Made by a program: the position numbers and the translations under genes. A stretch of DNA of 40,920 nucleotides from Candidatus Bathyarchaeota archaeon (GTDB taxonomy: Archaea; Thermoproteota; Bathyarchaeia; TCS64): NCBI GenBank assembly GCA_018396695.1, contig JAGTQU010000015.1, positions 1 through 40,920 of the forward strand, read 5' to 3'. Below the pieces are notes generated by a model. That model searched no databases. It had not been told where the DNA came from and was given only the letters and a program-made list of their open reading frames with translations. Below, piece by piece: positions 1 through 9,129 of the stretch; position 1 is the stretch's first letter, and every line of letters begins with the position of its first letter.

Positions 1-2067
1 AGAACATATTTTTACTGGAACAGCCAGCTCAGAAAGATAAACCGCTTTTCCCTGAAGGTCACTAACATAATCTTTATCTTCTCTAGTATCTTTAACTACC
101 TGAGTCTCTCCCGTTCTCACCGCTCTCACAGTTACTCCGGGACCACTAAGAAGAAGCTCAGGTTCAAAATTTTCATATCCTTCTATCCTTAAAAATTTTA
201 ATTTCCCATCTTCAACTATAGCAAATGACGCGACGCCTAAGCCTATAATGTGATTTATAATGTTGATCGTTGCTGCAGCTACCTCTTCTATATTCACCGC
301 CTTCTCAAGCTCTACAGCATGCTTTAAAATAGCTTCGAGCCTGACATTCCGCATCTTCTCCAATTCTCGGACATTCAATTGCCGGATCGAAGAGGCGACG
401 TGCATAGCTAAAATTTCCACGAGCTTCCTGTCACTATCGCTAAACGCTTTGACTCTCTGACTCTCAGCGTTTAAGACGGCGACAACTTTACCATCTATCT
501 TTACTGGGACAGCTAGTTCTGATAGTAAGGCTAATGATTCTGTTGAAGGCCCAGCCACATAATCTTTATCGTCCCTTACATCTGAAATATGCTGTGTCTC
601 TCCAGTTTTGACCGCTCTAACTGTTATGCCTGGACCGTTTAATGGTAGGTGGAAACCCCCATCTCTAACGAAACCTCTTCTCCGAATGAAGTATATTTTG
701 TCATCTCTAACTATTCCAAAACTGGCTTGCCCGAATCCTAGAGCTTCTTGCATGGAATCTAGAGCCTTTTCACCAATCTCTTCTACATCATTTGCTTTAT
801 AGAGTTCTATTGCGCATTCATGGAGCGACGCGAGTTTTTTCTCAAATTTTTTGATACCCACCTTAGACTCTAATCCTATGAGAGCGTGAGTTACGTGCAT
901 CCCAAGTATTTCGAGAAGCCTAGTCTCCTCCGAATCATTTTCCAAGATTTTTTGAGACTCTATGTTTATTATCGCATAGACCTCGTTATTGATTATGATG
1001 GGTATAGCTATTTCCATGATTATCTGTTGAAGCATTATTTGATTTTCGGAAAGCAACGACTGTCCTATGCTTCGAATTGTTTGCTTCTTTCTTAACGCCT
1101 CTAGACAGACACCTTTCACGTCCCAAGGATTCTCTAATTCTTCAATTCTAACTCCTGACTTCGCTATCGGTATAAACTTGGTATCTTCTATTAGAAAGAA
1201 ATAAGCAGTATTAAATTCAATTATATTTTTTATGAAGGTTAGTGTCAAATTCGCAATGTCTGCAATGTTTTCAGCTAATCTAATCCTAGTTGAATATGCG
1301 TGTAAAATTTCTAATTGATTTTTATACCTTGTTTTTGGAGTCACTTCATTAATGAAAATAAAAAGTGATTTTTTTCCGTGATATAACCTATTTATCCCTT
1401 TTAAATCCACGATTATTTTTTTTCCATTTTTTAATATTACCTTCAATTCTCGCATATATACTGGCTTATCACTATCAATATTTTCTTTCAATATCTTTTG
1501 CGTTATTTCTCTAAAATCGGGTGAAATGAAAGATGTCAACTCTTGATCTATAACATCTTCTATCTTAAAGCCTGATAACTCTAAAATCTTATGATTAGCA
1601 AATTTAATTTTCCCATCAACAAGGACTATAATACCTTCTTCAGATTCATTGAGTATTATGTTATTTATTTTTTTTATTCTATTTTGTTCTGCAACCTGCC
1701 TAATTCGATTTGCAAAAACAGTGATGTGAGCTGCATCAGAATCCTTTTTAATATAATCATCTACGCCTGCAAGGAAAGCTTCGGTAGCTATTTCTTCGCT
1801 ACCATAACCGGTGTATAGTATGAATGCGATATCACTTTTTTCTCTAACTTTTTCCAACAACTCTATACCATTCATATATGGGAGGATATAATCCGAAATT
1901 ATACAGTCAAAATAGCCGTCAAAGATCTTTAAAGCCTCCTCCGCTGTTGAAACGGTTTCAACGTGGATAGATGGATCAGCCTTCTCGATGCCTGTTTTAA
2001 CGAAATATCTAAAAAAAGGATCATCTTCCACATAGAGAACATTAATAGTATCACGTATCATATTCAT
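1..2067 (-). CDS. Receiver-PAS-GAF-GAF-GAF signalling protein, C-terminus outside window
   Basis: My reverse-strand translation is open from the ATG at 2067 to the left edge (689 codons, no stop), so the gene is partial at its 3' end. Residues ~8-125 form a response-regulator receiver domain: acidic pocket E14/D15/D16, phospho-acceptor D59 (in IISDYILP), T86 and K107. A PAS-like segment follows (~135-245), then three GAF-like domains (~255-400, ~410-555, ~570 to the edge). The second and third GAFs share near-identical stretches such as VRAVKTGETQ/VRAVRTGETQ and LSELAVPVKI, pointing to a recent internal duplication. Archaeal proteins of this type usually end in a histidine kinase core; that part would lie outside the window, so kinase activity is only inferred. 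A TATA-like stretch near 2090-2101 suggests a leaderless start. An ATG at 2061 is an alternative start. Confidence 0.9.
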   Translation of the reverse strand, partial: MNMIRDTINVLYVEDDPFFRYFVKTGIEKADPSIHVETVSTAEEALKIFDGYFDCIISDYILPYMNGIELLEKVREKSDIAFILYTGYGSEEIATEAFLAGVDDYIKKDSDAAHITVFANRIRQVAEQNRIKKINNIILNESEEGIIVLVDGKIKFANHKILELSGFKIEDVIDQELTSFISPDFREITQKILKENIDSDKPVYMRELKVILKNGKKIIVDLKGINRLYHGKKSLFIFINEVTPKTRYKNQLEILHAYSTRIRLAENIADIANLTLTFIKNIIEFNTAYFFLIEDTKFIPIAKSGVRIEELENPWDVKGVCLEALRKKQTIRSIGQSLLSENQIMLQQIIMEIAIPIIINNEVYAIINIESQKILENDSEETRLLEILGMHVTHALIGLESKVGIKKFEKKLASLHECAIELYKANDVEEIGEKALDSMQEALGFGQASFGIVRDDKIYFIRRRGFVRDGGFHLPLNGPGITVRAVKTGETQHISDVRDDKDYVAGPSTESLALLSELAVPVKIDGKVVAVLNAESQRVKAFSDSDRKLVEILAMHVASSIRQLNVRELEKMRNVRLEAILKHAVELEKAVNIEEVAAATINIINHIIGLGVASFAIVEDGKLKFLRIEGYENFEPELLLSGPGVTVRAVRTGETQVVKDTREDKDYVSDLQGKAVYLSELAVPVKICS

Positions 2068-2398
2068 TTTTAATCAGATTTTTAATGATTAAGATAAGCC
2101 AATTTAAATATTTTAAGTATTTATAATTAATAATAATAAAACATATCTGGAAGAAATAATATATTTATCTTAAAAAGAATTACGACGTAAACTAATTAAG
2201 GAACAAGTAATGAATATGATATCATATACTTATATAAATCTTCTACAGTGATTTAAGATATGAGAGCATGCTTGGATTTAATACCTGATTGAAAACACGT
2301 TTTCTATTATAATTGCTTATCAATCAATACATTATATTATATTACTCCACAATCTTTAAAAAAATTGGAAAAGATTAGCTTTGCAATGAGGGCTCGTC
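2068..2398. promoter_or_regulatory. Divergent promoter region between sensor and receiver genes
   Basis: Gene-free, very AT-rich stretch between two divergent signalling genes. A TATA-like run (ATTTAAAT, about 2090-2101) lies roughly 28 bases ahead of the reverse-strand ATG at 2067. A second one (AATCTTTAAAAAAA, about 2349-2363) precedes the receiver gene, whose ATG at 2399 has GAGGG about 7 bases upstream. I see no tRNA or conserved RNA fold here. The promoter calls rest on base composition and spacing only. Confidence 0.35.
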
Positions 2399-2800
2399 AT
2401 GACTGAAAACAGACGAGTGCTACTTGTCGATGATGAGGAGTCATTATTAAATTCGTTCAGTTCTATTCTTGAGGCTGAAGGATTCGAAGTAACCATGGCT
2501 CAGACATCAAAAGAAGCTTTACAGAAAACAATGGAGCAAAAGTTTCACCTCTACTTGATAGATATCCTGCTACCTGACATAAACGGAGACGAACTAGTTC
2601 AAATTATCAGAAAATTCGACAAAAATACTCCAATCATACTCATAACAGGTTACTCGTCTTTTCAAGATTCCATAAACCTTCTAGACCTAGGCATCCACGA
2701 AATACTGCTGAAACCTATTAGTCCTAAAGAACTGATTCAGGCATGTGAAGAAGCTATCTCACCAAATTTTTTGGCTACTAGCCCAATAAAGGGCGATTAA
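2399..2800 (+). CDS. Stand-alone response regulator receiver protein
   Basis: A 133-residue protein made almost only of a receiver domain. The acidic pair D11/D12 follows the first beta strand (RVLLVDDEE). The phospho-acceptor is D55 (LYLIDILLPD), the switch threonine is T83 (LITGYS) and the conserved lysine is K105 (LLKPIS). No DNA-binding or enzymatic output domain follows, so it probably works by protein contact or as a phosphate shuttle. It diverges from the multi-domain sensor at 1-2067, the likely partner by proximity. The ATG start is supported by GAGGG just upstream. Family assignment is secure; the partner is inferred. Confidence 0.92.
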   Translation: MTENRRVLLVDDEESLLNSFSSILEAEGFEVTMAQTSKEALQKTMEQKFHLYLIDILLPDINGDELVQIIRKFDKNTPIILITGYSSFQDSINLLDLGIHEILLKPISPKELIQACEEAISPNFLATSPIKGD

Positions 2801-2823
2801 ATATAAAGCATGTTTAAACGCCT

Positions 2824-3030
2824 CTAATCTTTTTTTATTTTTCGTTCTCCTCCCCTAAGAGAACGCCCTTTAATGACTATGTATAATACCACTAGAAACA
2901 GTGTGAAGGATGAAACGTTGATTTTCACCTCTTTTTCAACGTTAAGGAAAAAAATAATGTAGACCTGGCTAATAATAATGAGAGCGATAGCCTGTAACCT
3001 AATTTTATTCACTTTTGAAAAGGTTACCAT
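2824..3030 (-). CDS. Small membrane protein, two predicted helices
   Basis: A 68-residue open frame with two hydrophobic stretches, residues ~12-30 (LQAIALIIISQVYIIFFL) and ~41-53 (SFTLFLVVLYIVI), and a strongly basic tail (KGRSLRGGERKIKKD), which predicts a two-helix membrane protein with a cytoplasmic C-terminus. A TATA-like TTTAAATAATT lies about 25-35 bases ahead of the ATG, fitting a leaderless transcript. I do not recognise a family. It sits alone between the receiver gene and the nucleoside hydrolase gene, which runs the other way. Short length leaves real doubt that it is expressed. Confidence 0.5.
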   Translation of the reverse strand: MVTFSKVNKIRLQAIALIIISQVYIIFFLNVEKEVKINVSSFTLFLVVLYIVIKGRSLRGGERKIKKD

Positions 3031-3215
3031 TTAAACAAGAAGGGTTCTCCAAATTATTTAAAACCTCCTTGAAAAGATTGGAAAGAAGTAATCCTTACCT
3101 CCCAAAAATTCATTGAATAATATTCTATTTAAAATACAAAAAGCTCAGTCTCTTGATTAATTAGAAACTCTTCCAAAAGCTTTATCTTACAACTATTATT
3201 TTTTATCGTTCGGAC

Positions 3216-4154
3216 TTGAAGCGTATAATCATTGACACAGATCCAGGCATAGATGATGCCTTGGCTCTACTACTAGCTTTCAGCTCCCCTGAATTGAAAA
3301 TCGAGGCAATCACAACGGTATCCGGAAACGTAAGCCAGCATAAAGCCCATCTGAATGCCTTGAAGCTTCTAGAATTCATAGGCGTGAAAAATGTACCAGT
3401 AGCAATGGGGGCAGAGAAGCCTCTGTTACGTGAACCGATGTATGCGGAAGAGTTCCATGGAATTTCTGGACTAGGGGATGCAGTATTACCCGAACCAGCA
3501 CTAAACTCCGATAAACGATCCGCCCTTCAGCTAATATTCGATAAGATTGAAGAATTCAATGGTAAACTAACACTTGTCGCAATAGGACCGCTTACAAACA
3601 TTGCGGGAGCGCTGCTCCTCGATGCGAAGAAGGTTGAAAAGATAGATGAGCTCGTCATTATGGGAGGGGCTTTCCAACTAACGCCTTACGGCCATGGTAA
3701 TGCTACACCTGTTGCAGAGTTCAATATCTGGCATGATCCATTAGCTGCTAAAATAGTATTCGACTCTCGGCTTCGAATAAAGGCTGTGGGATTAGACGTG
3801 ACGACGGATCCGAAAAACAGACTTACGAAAACAGCTTTCAGCAACATTTTAAAAGCTAACAACGTGAGGACGAGACTTATAGCCGATCTCTGCCAAAGAC
3901 TTGTTGAGAAGTATGATGGCATGAGCTTACATGATCCAATGGCTATCGCTGTAACTGTTGACGAAAGCCTTGCTAAAACCAGTAAATATAAAGTCGAGGT
4001 TGAAACCAAGAGCGAGTTAACTCTGGGTCAAACAATCATCGACAAGCGTAGATATAGTAAACCAAGGGAAGAAGACCTCAACGTCGAGATATGCACTTCT
4101 ATAGATGGTGAAAGGTTTCTCAAGATGTTCATGGAACGCATCGTTATGGAGTAG
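3216..4154 (+). CDS. Inosine-uridine preferring nucleoside hydrolase
   Basis: A 312-residue enzyme of the IUNH family, which cleaves the N-glycosidic bond of nucleosides to give a free base and ribose. The N-terminal calcium-binding signature is intact (IIIDTDPGIDDALALLLAF). The mid-protein IGPLTNIAGAL block, the VIMGGAF motif, the AEFNIWHDP segment (ribose-binding Asn-Ile-Trp-His-Asp) and the late SLHDPMA aspartate are all present. The start is TTG at 3216, directly before KRIIIDTDPG and about 30 bases after a TATA-like CTTTATCTTA, so the message is probably leaderless. The PfkB kinase 106 bases downstream is a natural partner, phosphorylating the released ribose or the nucleoside. Substrate preference (purine or pyrimidine) cannot be read from the sequence. 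Confidence 0.95.
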   Translation: MKRIIIDTDPGIDDALALLLAFSSPELKIEAITTVSGNVSQHKAHLNALKLLEFIGVKNVPVAMGAEKPLLREPMYAEEFHGISGLGDAVLPEPALNSDKRSALQLIFDKIEEFNGKLTLVAIGPLTNIAGALLLDAKKVEKIDELVIMGGAFQLTPYGHGNATPVAEFNIWHDPLAAKIVFDSRLRIKAVGLDVTTDPKNRLTKTAFSNILKANNVRTRLIADLCQRLVEKYDGMSLHDPMAIAVTVDESLAKTSKYKVEVETKSELTLGQTIIDKRRYSKPREEDLNVEICTSIDGERFLKMFMERIVME

Positions 4155-4260
4155 TCAAGAGAATATCCTAAGACGGGATTAGACGATGAGTATTAATTTA
4201 GACAACGTGAGGGCATAATCGAATCTCCAAATCGTAAAATAGATTTAGCCCCTCTGCTAA

Positions 4261-5229
4261 GTGAGGTCTATGAGTGATCTAATCTGTTGTGGGGCTATAA
4301 ACTGGGACATAAACCTGTTCGTTGATAGACTTCCACGCACTGGAGAAGAGGTTAAAGTCAAAGAGATTCAGAGAGTATCCGGAGGGACCGCTGCAAACGT
4401 GGCTGTAGCAGCAGCACGCATCCTCGGGCCTTCCAGAGTATCTTTGATCGGTTCACTTGGATGCGACGAGATCGCGGAAAAACAGCTTCAAATTTTAATT
4501 AGCGAGGGCGTCGATTATTCAGGGATACTCAAGATAGATGGTGAAGAGTCTGGTCAAGCATATATTACGATAAGCTCAAATGGTGAAAACGAAATACATA
4601 CGTTTTTCGGAGCTAATCTTAAGCTGGCTCCTGAGCGGATTGAAGATCGAGAACGGCTATCTCTGATTTTTGGGTCAAAAATCATAGTTATTATGGATCC
4701 GCCTCTGGAGACTGCTGAGAAGTTGGCTAAAATTAGCAAGGAGAATGGGAAAACAGTGATTTGGGATCCTGGCGTGTATTCGGGATACGAACTCAAAAAG
4801 CTTACGCCCACGATCATGAATGTCGACTATTTCGTTTTGAATAACCTTGAGTTTCAAAACCTACTTGGAACGAATGATCCGAAAGAAATAATCCAGTCGA
4901 TGAGTCAGGTGAAACGGGGGATAAAGGTCATCATTAAGGAGGGGGACAGAGGCAGCACCCTTCTGGGCGATGGGGGGGCACTGACCATTCATGTTGATGC
5001 TGTCCGCTTATCGAAACTTGGAATGGAGATAGTCAACACAGTTGGATGCGGGGATGCCTTTATCGGGGCATTCGCCGCAGCAAAAGTTGAGGAGTTGGAT
5101 GACACTGAAGCTCTGCGTTTAGGGAACGTTGCAGGCTCTTTCAAGGCGACGAGGAAGGAGACTCGTGGAGGGCCTACGAGGGCTCAGCTCTACGAACTTA
5201 TGGCAAGATTAAGTGAAGTCGATAAATAG
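4261..5229 (+). CDS. PfkB-family sugar/nucleoside kinase
   Basis: A 322-residue ribokinase-like kinase. It has the N-terminal PfkB signature with the di-glycine hinge (VSGGTAANVAVAAARI) and the C-terminal signature with the catalytic aspartate (NTVGCGDAFIGAFAAA). In the second motif the usual DTxGAGD reads NTVGCGD: the catalytic Asp is kept, but the first Asp is Asn and the Ala is Cys, so substrate cannot be assigned by motif. It follows a nucleoside hydrolase on the same strand, suggesting nucleoside salvage with this enzyme making ribose 5-phosphate or a nucleoside monophosphate. The start is GTG at 4261, with an in-frame ATG at 4270 also possible. Family is certain; substrate is inferred from context. 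Confidence 0.93.
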   Translation: MRSMSDLICCGAINWDINLFVDRLPRTGEEVKVKEIQRVSGGTAANVAVAAARILGPSRVSLIGSLGCDEIAEKQLQILISEGVDYSGILKIDGEESGQAYITISSNGENEIHTFFGANLKLAPERIEDRERLSLIFGSKIIVIMDPPLETAEKLAKISKENGKTVIWDPGVYSGYELKKLTPTIMNVDYFVLNNLEFQNLLGTNDPKEIIQSMSQVKRGIKVIIKEGDRGSTLLGDGGALTIHVDAVRLSKLGMEIVNTVGCGDAFIGAFAAAKVEELDDTEALRLGNVAGSFKATRKETRGGPTRAQLYELMARLSEVDK

Positions 5230-5319
5230 TATTATTCTTTTATTGATTTCACATCGATTTGAGGTAAGGCGAGACTAGAAATCTTTAAAATTATTAGGTG
5301 ATAACTAAGAAGGATTGTT

Positions 5320-5781
5320 TTGTCAAGAAACTCGAAAAAAGTAAAAAGATTCCTAGAAGAGAGAGGGATACCCGCTGAATTGATTGAGCTGAATGAGTCC
5401 ACGAAAACATCCCAGATGGCAGCTGATGCCTTGAAGTGTGATATAGCCCAGATAGCTAAATCCATAGTTTTTGCTAACGAGAAAGCTATCGTGGTCGTCA
5501 TCTCAGGAGATAGGAAAGTCGATGAGAAGAAGCTATCTAAGGTTCTAGGACATAAAGTCTCGATAGCTAATGCCGATGAGGTTAAGAAGCTTACAGGCTA
5601 CGTGATTGGAGGTGTTCCTCCTTTCCCTCATAACGATAAGGTTAATGTCGTCCTAGACAGTTCTCTCAAAAGGTTTAAAGAGGTATGGACCGCAGCAGGG
5701 ACACCAAACTCTGTCTTCAAGATAAGCATCGAGGATCTTAAGAAAACAGTAGGCTCAGACTTCATAGATGTTTCAAAGTAA
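5320..5781 (+). CDS. YbaK/ProX-type aminoacyl-tRNA deacylase
   Basis: A 153-residue protein with the YbaK/prolyl-tRNA-synthetase-associated fold over nearly its full length. Members hydrolyse mischarged tRNAs (Cys-tRNAPro, Ala-tRNAPro and others) in trans. Visible features are the early K-x-SIVF core strand (IAKSIVFANEKAIVVVISGDRKVDEKKL), the GYVIGGVPPFPH loop that shapes the substrate pocket, and the late TAAGTPNSVFKIS segment. The TTG start at 5320 is preceded by AAGAAGGA at 5307-5314, a good ribosome-binding site, and by a TATA-like ATCTTTAAAATTATT. It is a single gene convergent with the broken gene at 5782-6276. Which mischarged tRNA it edits cannot be decided. Confidence 0.9.
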   Translation: MSRNSKKVKRFLEERGIPAELIELNESTKTSQMAADALKCDIAQIAKSIVFANEKAIVVVISGDRKVDEKKLSKVLGHKVSIANADEVKKLTGYVIGGVPPFPHNDKVNVVLDSSLKRFKEVWTAAGTPNSVFKISIEDLKKTVGSDFIDVSK

Positions 5782-6276
5782 CTATTCTTTGCCCCTAGTT
5801 TTGAACTTTCTATTCACTAAATCGATGACATCAATAGGAAGTGGAGCTAACTGATAATGTTCATCAATTTTCCGTATGATCTTGGCGTCCATGAGCCAAA
5901 TAAAATTATAGTTGTATGATCTTTTCGAGGCTCTTACCTTAAAAATGACTCTCCAATTTTTTGCAGACTTTCTCATACAATAAGTCATAGCTTAATGGAT
6001 ATTCAAGTAGAGTATGGACTATAGTTAGCCTTATCGGATTAGAGGTTAAAAGCCATTTAATATCTCCTTCATTTTTTATCTTGAACCATTTGATAAATGG
6101 CGAAATTAATGCTCGATAGAAACTCATACTAAACTTTCCCGTATCTTCCATAATATGATAATCCCAGTGAATATCTTCAGGGTCACCTGACTTCTCTTTT
6201 TTAAGCAAGACCCAAATCAAAGGTATAAATATGAATATAGTAGACCAAATACCTTTAGAAAATCAGCGAGATCCAT
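5782..6276 (-). pseudogene. Frameshifted small membrane-anchored protein gene
   Basis: Three reverse-strand reading-frame pieces line up into one plausible protein if two homopolymer runs are corrected. Piece 1 starts at ATG 6276 (MDLADF). After one extra T in the run at 6259-6262 it continues as SKGIWSTIFIFIPLIWVLL, a membrane helix, then a soluble stretch ending LLYEKVCKKLESHF at the stop near 5939. Removing one base in the A-run at 5941-5945 (plus strand) joins this to KVRASKRSYNYNFIWLMDAK and on to the stop at 5782. The result would be about 165 residues with one N-terminal membrane helix. I do not recognise the family. It may be a decayed gene, a sequence error in homopolymers, or two small overlapping genes (TTG 6220 to 5939 and ATG 5988 to 5782). 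Confidence 0.5.
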
Positions 6277-6333
6277 CTTCTCTTAAATTCGAATTTTAAA
6301 AACTTATAAAAATAAAGCTTCTGGTCATAATTT

Positions 6334-7422
6334 CTATGTTTTCCAGACCTTTTTGAATAATCTTAGGAAGTTAAGTCCAAGAATCTTTCTTATCTCTGCA
6401 TCAGAGTAGCCCCTAGCGACTAGACCCTTCGTAAAGTTCGGCATATACTCGAGCCATCCATATCCCCACGAACCATCCATAGGTGTAAAATACGTCTTGT
6501 CAATTCTTTCAGGATATTTCCAGATGTAACACCCTCTAGTCACAGAGTTAGGAAACTCTAAATCGCTTCCAAAGCCCACATGATCGACTCCAACTAGGTC
6601 AACCGTGTAATCAATCTGATCCATTAAATCATCTGTTAAGGTTGACGAACCCTTTTTCTTGGCAAAGAAGGGTGTGACTCCTATCACCCCTCCTTTCTCG
6701 GCACAAGCTTTGAGGACTTCATCCGTTTTACCTCTCCGAAGGGAGTAGTTTACAAAGTCGCCCCACATACCTGTTCTAGTAACCCATTCAGCATACCCTC
6801 CCATCTCTCTCGGGGTTGAATTCCTCGGCAAGACGTGGGTAAAGCTCACTGGGTCCTTGCTTATCTCAATGGCTTCGATACTGCTCCTGTCTCCTGTATG
6901 GCTGAGGTCGATTAATATTCCTAGCTTATTCATCTCTTCGACGAGGCTGACTCCGAAGTTGCTGAGACCAGCGTCGGAGCGTTCCATACATCCGTCGCCG
7001 GCTTCATTTCTCAGATTGTAAGTGAGCTGCATGATCCGCAATCCTCTACTATAAGCTATTCTTAGAAAATTGAGGCTGCGCTCCAGAAAGCTACTGTCCT
7101 GTGGTCCAAAAATTATTCCATGCTTATTCTCCTTTTTTGCTTTCTCGATGTCTGAAGACTTTTCAACTATGATGGCTTTACCAGTTCTTTTAACCCATTC
7201 ACGATACTCTTCTAATTCTCTTAAAGCCTCCGAGAAGTTTCTCTGCATGCAAACGGTAGCATTGCTGGCTGTGACTCCCCCCTTCAAAACATCATTAATC
7301 CAGAGGTCTTCTCCAACGTAGTTAATGAATGCTACAAGGCTGGCATCTATGATTATGGACTCTCTATGCAAGGCTAAAGCATGTTCCACCTCATCTTTAC
7401 TGAGCTCAAGATAGCTTCTCAT
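6334..7422 (-). CDS. Membrane dipeptidase (peptidase M19) family protein with altered metal site
   Basis: A 362-residue TIM-barrel protein matching peptidase M19 (renal dipeptidase). Family hallmarks kept: GLSNFGVSLVEEMNKLGILI followed by DLSHTG (H175), the SFTHV block (H196) and GVDHVGFGSD. However, the N-terminal His-x-Asp metal ligands, normally in a DGHxD motif, read DASLV at D26-V30, and the bridging glutamate expected in the next strand reads GPQDS (Q108). So the two late His ligands remain while the other ligands appear lost. A family member with a single metal, a different reaction or no catalysis is possible. It is followed on the same strand, after a long gap, by no obvious partner; TrpB2 lies upstream. 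Start ATG 7422. Confidence 0.85.
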   Translation of the reverse strand: MRSYLELSKDEVEHALALHRESIIIDASLVAFINYVGEDLWINDVLKGGVTASNATVCMQRNFSEALRELEEYREWVKRTGKAIIVEKSSDIEKAKKENKHGIIFGPQDSSFLERSLNFLRIAYSRGLRIMQLTYNLRNEAGDGCMERSDAGLSNFGVSLVEEMNKLGILIDLSHTGDRSSIEAIEISKDPVSFTHVLPRNSTPREMGGYAEWVTRTGMWGDFVNYSLRRGKTDEVLKACAEKGGVIGVTPFFAKKKGSSTLTDDLMDQIDYTVDLVGVDHVGFGSDLEFPNSVTRGCYIWKYPERIDKTYFTPMDGSWGYGWLEYMPNFTKGLVARGYSDAEIRKILGLNFLRLFKKVWKT

Positions 7423-7734
7423 TTAAATCCAATAAAACTAACACCTTCAGGATTAATTAACTTTCCATCAAATAATTCATTTCATTTTTAATTCTAATTA
7501 ATAGAGGTTCCTCATTTTTATTGAAAATGGATAGAAAAACATCTATGATATAGTAAATATTATTTAACTATCTTTAAATGAGATTTATGGTATTAATTGA
7601 AAAATATTCTTAAAGGAGTTTTGAATTTATGAAGTTTATGATCCGATTAAATGGCTATGATTTCTTGAGAAAAATAATTTATGAAGCTAAGCTTCATATT
7701 TAGAAATAGCTGACTATTCTCCGTATTCACAGCC
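7423..7734. other. Gene-free AT-rich spacer
   Basis: About 310 bases between the M19 homologue and TrpB2, both transcribed leftwards. I see no credible open frame, tRNA or strong hairpin. It must hold the TrpB2 transcript end and the M19 promoter; several TATA-like AT runs are present but none stands out. Confidence 0.4.
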
Positions 7735-9129
7735 TTAGGCATTAATCCAAGGGTAGAGATTCTTTAAACTTTTCAAGGATTGAGCGATTTTATCTTCAGG
7801 TAATGGGCAAGCCTCGAGTCTTCCTGAGAGATAGTCGTCATATGCTTTCATGTCAAAGTATCCGTGGCCACTCAGGTTGAAGAGCATCGTCTTCTCTTCC
7901 TTTTTCTCACGGCAGCGAATTGCTTCATCAATGACAGCTTTTATAGCGTGGGCTGACTCAGGCGCAGGAATTATGCCTTCCGATCTGAGGAACTGAGCTG
8001 CAGCAGAGAACACTTCTAACTGGTTGTATGCCAAGACGTTTACTATGCCTTCTCGAACCATCAGTGAGAGGCTTGGAGCCACACCATGATACCTCAGTCC
8101 TCCTGCATGAATGGGATCAGGGACGAAGTTATGGCCAAGGGTATACATGGCGATGAGAGGCGTTATCCGCCCTGTGTCACCATGGTCGTAGAGGAATTCG
8201 CCATGAGACATACTTGGACAAGCAGTCGGCTCGACAGCAGTCAGCTCTACCTGTTTTGGTGCTTTACCGAAAATTTTGTCGTAGTAGAAGGGCCATGCGA
8301 TGCCGCAGAAGTTACTCCCGCCGCCAACGCATCCTACCACTATGTTAGGGTAATCATCCGCTTGTGAAAGCTGTTCCTTAGCTTCGAGACCTATGACTGT
8401 TTGATGCATCAGAACATGGTTGAGTACGCTTCCCAGAGCATATTTTGTCGCTTCGCTGTGAAGACATTCCTCAACAGCTTCACTAATAGCTATACCAAGA
8501 CTTCCGGTGCTGTTTGGATCCTCTGAAAGTATCTTCCTACCGATCTCTGTTCTTTTGCTTGGGCTCGAATACACATCAGCACCAAAGAGTTGCATCATAA
8601 GTTTTCTATACGGCTTCTGTTCGTAGCTGACTCGCACCATGTAAATAATGACATCAAGATCGAATAGCATTCCGGAGAAGGCGAGAGCTGAACCCCATTG
8701 ACCTGCTCCTGTCTCTGTGGTGAGTCTATTAGTGCCCTCTTTCATATTATAGTATACTTGTGCTACCGCTGTATTCGGTTTATGGCTGCCTGTAGGGCTA
8801 ACACCCTCGTACTTGAAGTAGATCCTAGCCGGCGTTTTCAGGTCTTTCTCAAGTCTAGATGCGCGTATTAATGGTGTGGGTCTCCAGAGACGGTACACGC
8901 CTCGTATCTCTTCAGGTATATGTATGAACCTCTCCTTACTAATCTCTTGCCTTAGAAGCTCTTTAGAGAAGATAACCTCAAGCTTCCTAGGATCCACTGG
9001 TTTATTAGTGCCTGGATCAATAAAAGGCGAGAGAGGCTTCGGGAGATCGGGTAAAATATTGTACCAATTCTTTGGGATATGATCCTCTTCTAGGAGGATC
9101 TTTTTATCCAGTCCAGTTGATACACGCAC
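7735..9129 (-). CDS. trpB2: Tryptophan synthase beta chain, TrpB2 type
   Basis: A 464-residue PLP enzyme of the TrpB2 branch, recognisable by its extended N-terminus ([16 protein letters not shown]) and long C-terminus compared with the ~400-residue TrpB1. The PLP lysine is K117 in [11 protein letters not shown], the catalytic glutamate lies in [15 protein letters not shown], and the phosphate loop is [10 protein letters not shown]. TrpB2 enzymes condense serine with indole to make tryptophan and often act without a tightly bound alpha subunit, salvaging indole. No trpA or other trp gene is in the window, consistent with the orphan role. The start is GTG at 9129; the ATG at 9131 is in another frame. 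Family assignment is firm; cellular role is inferred. Confidence 0.96.
   Translation of the reverse strand: MRVSTGLDKKILLEEDHIPKNWYNILPDLPKPLSPFIDPGTNKPVDPRKLEVIFSKELLRQEISKERFIHIPEEIRGVYRLWRPTPLIRASRLEKDLKTPARIYFKYEGVSPTGSHKPNTAVAQVYYNMKEGTNRLTTETGAGQWGSALAFSGMLFDLDVIIYMVRVSYEQKPYRKLMMQLFGADVYSSPSKRTEIGRKILSEDPNSTGSLGIAISEAVEECLHSEATKYALGSVLNHVLMHQTVIGLEAKEQLSQADDYPNIVVGCVGGGSNFCGIAWPFYYDKIFGKAPKQVELTAVEPTACPSMSHGEFLYDHGDTGRITPLIAMYTLGHNFVPDPIHAGGLRYHGVAPSLSLMVREGIVNVLAYNQLEVFSAAAQFLRSEGIIPAPESAHAIKAVIDEAIRCREKKEEKTMLFNLSGHGYFDMKAYDDYLSGRLEACPLPEDKIAQSLKSLKNLYPWINA

Noticed and set aside
260-1818. Several short plus-strand open frames
   Set aside because: They lie opposite the continuous reverse-strand REC-PAS-GAF gene and have no recognisable domain.
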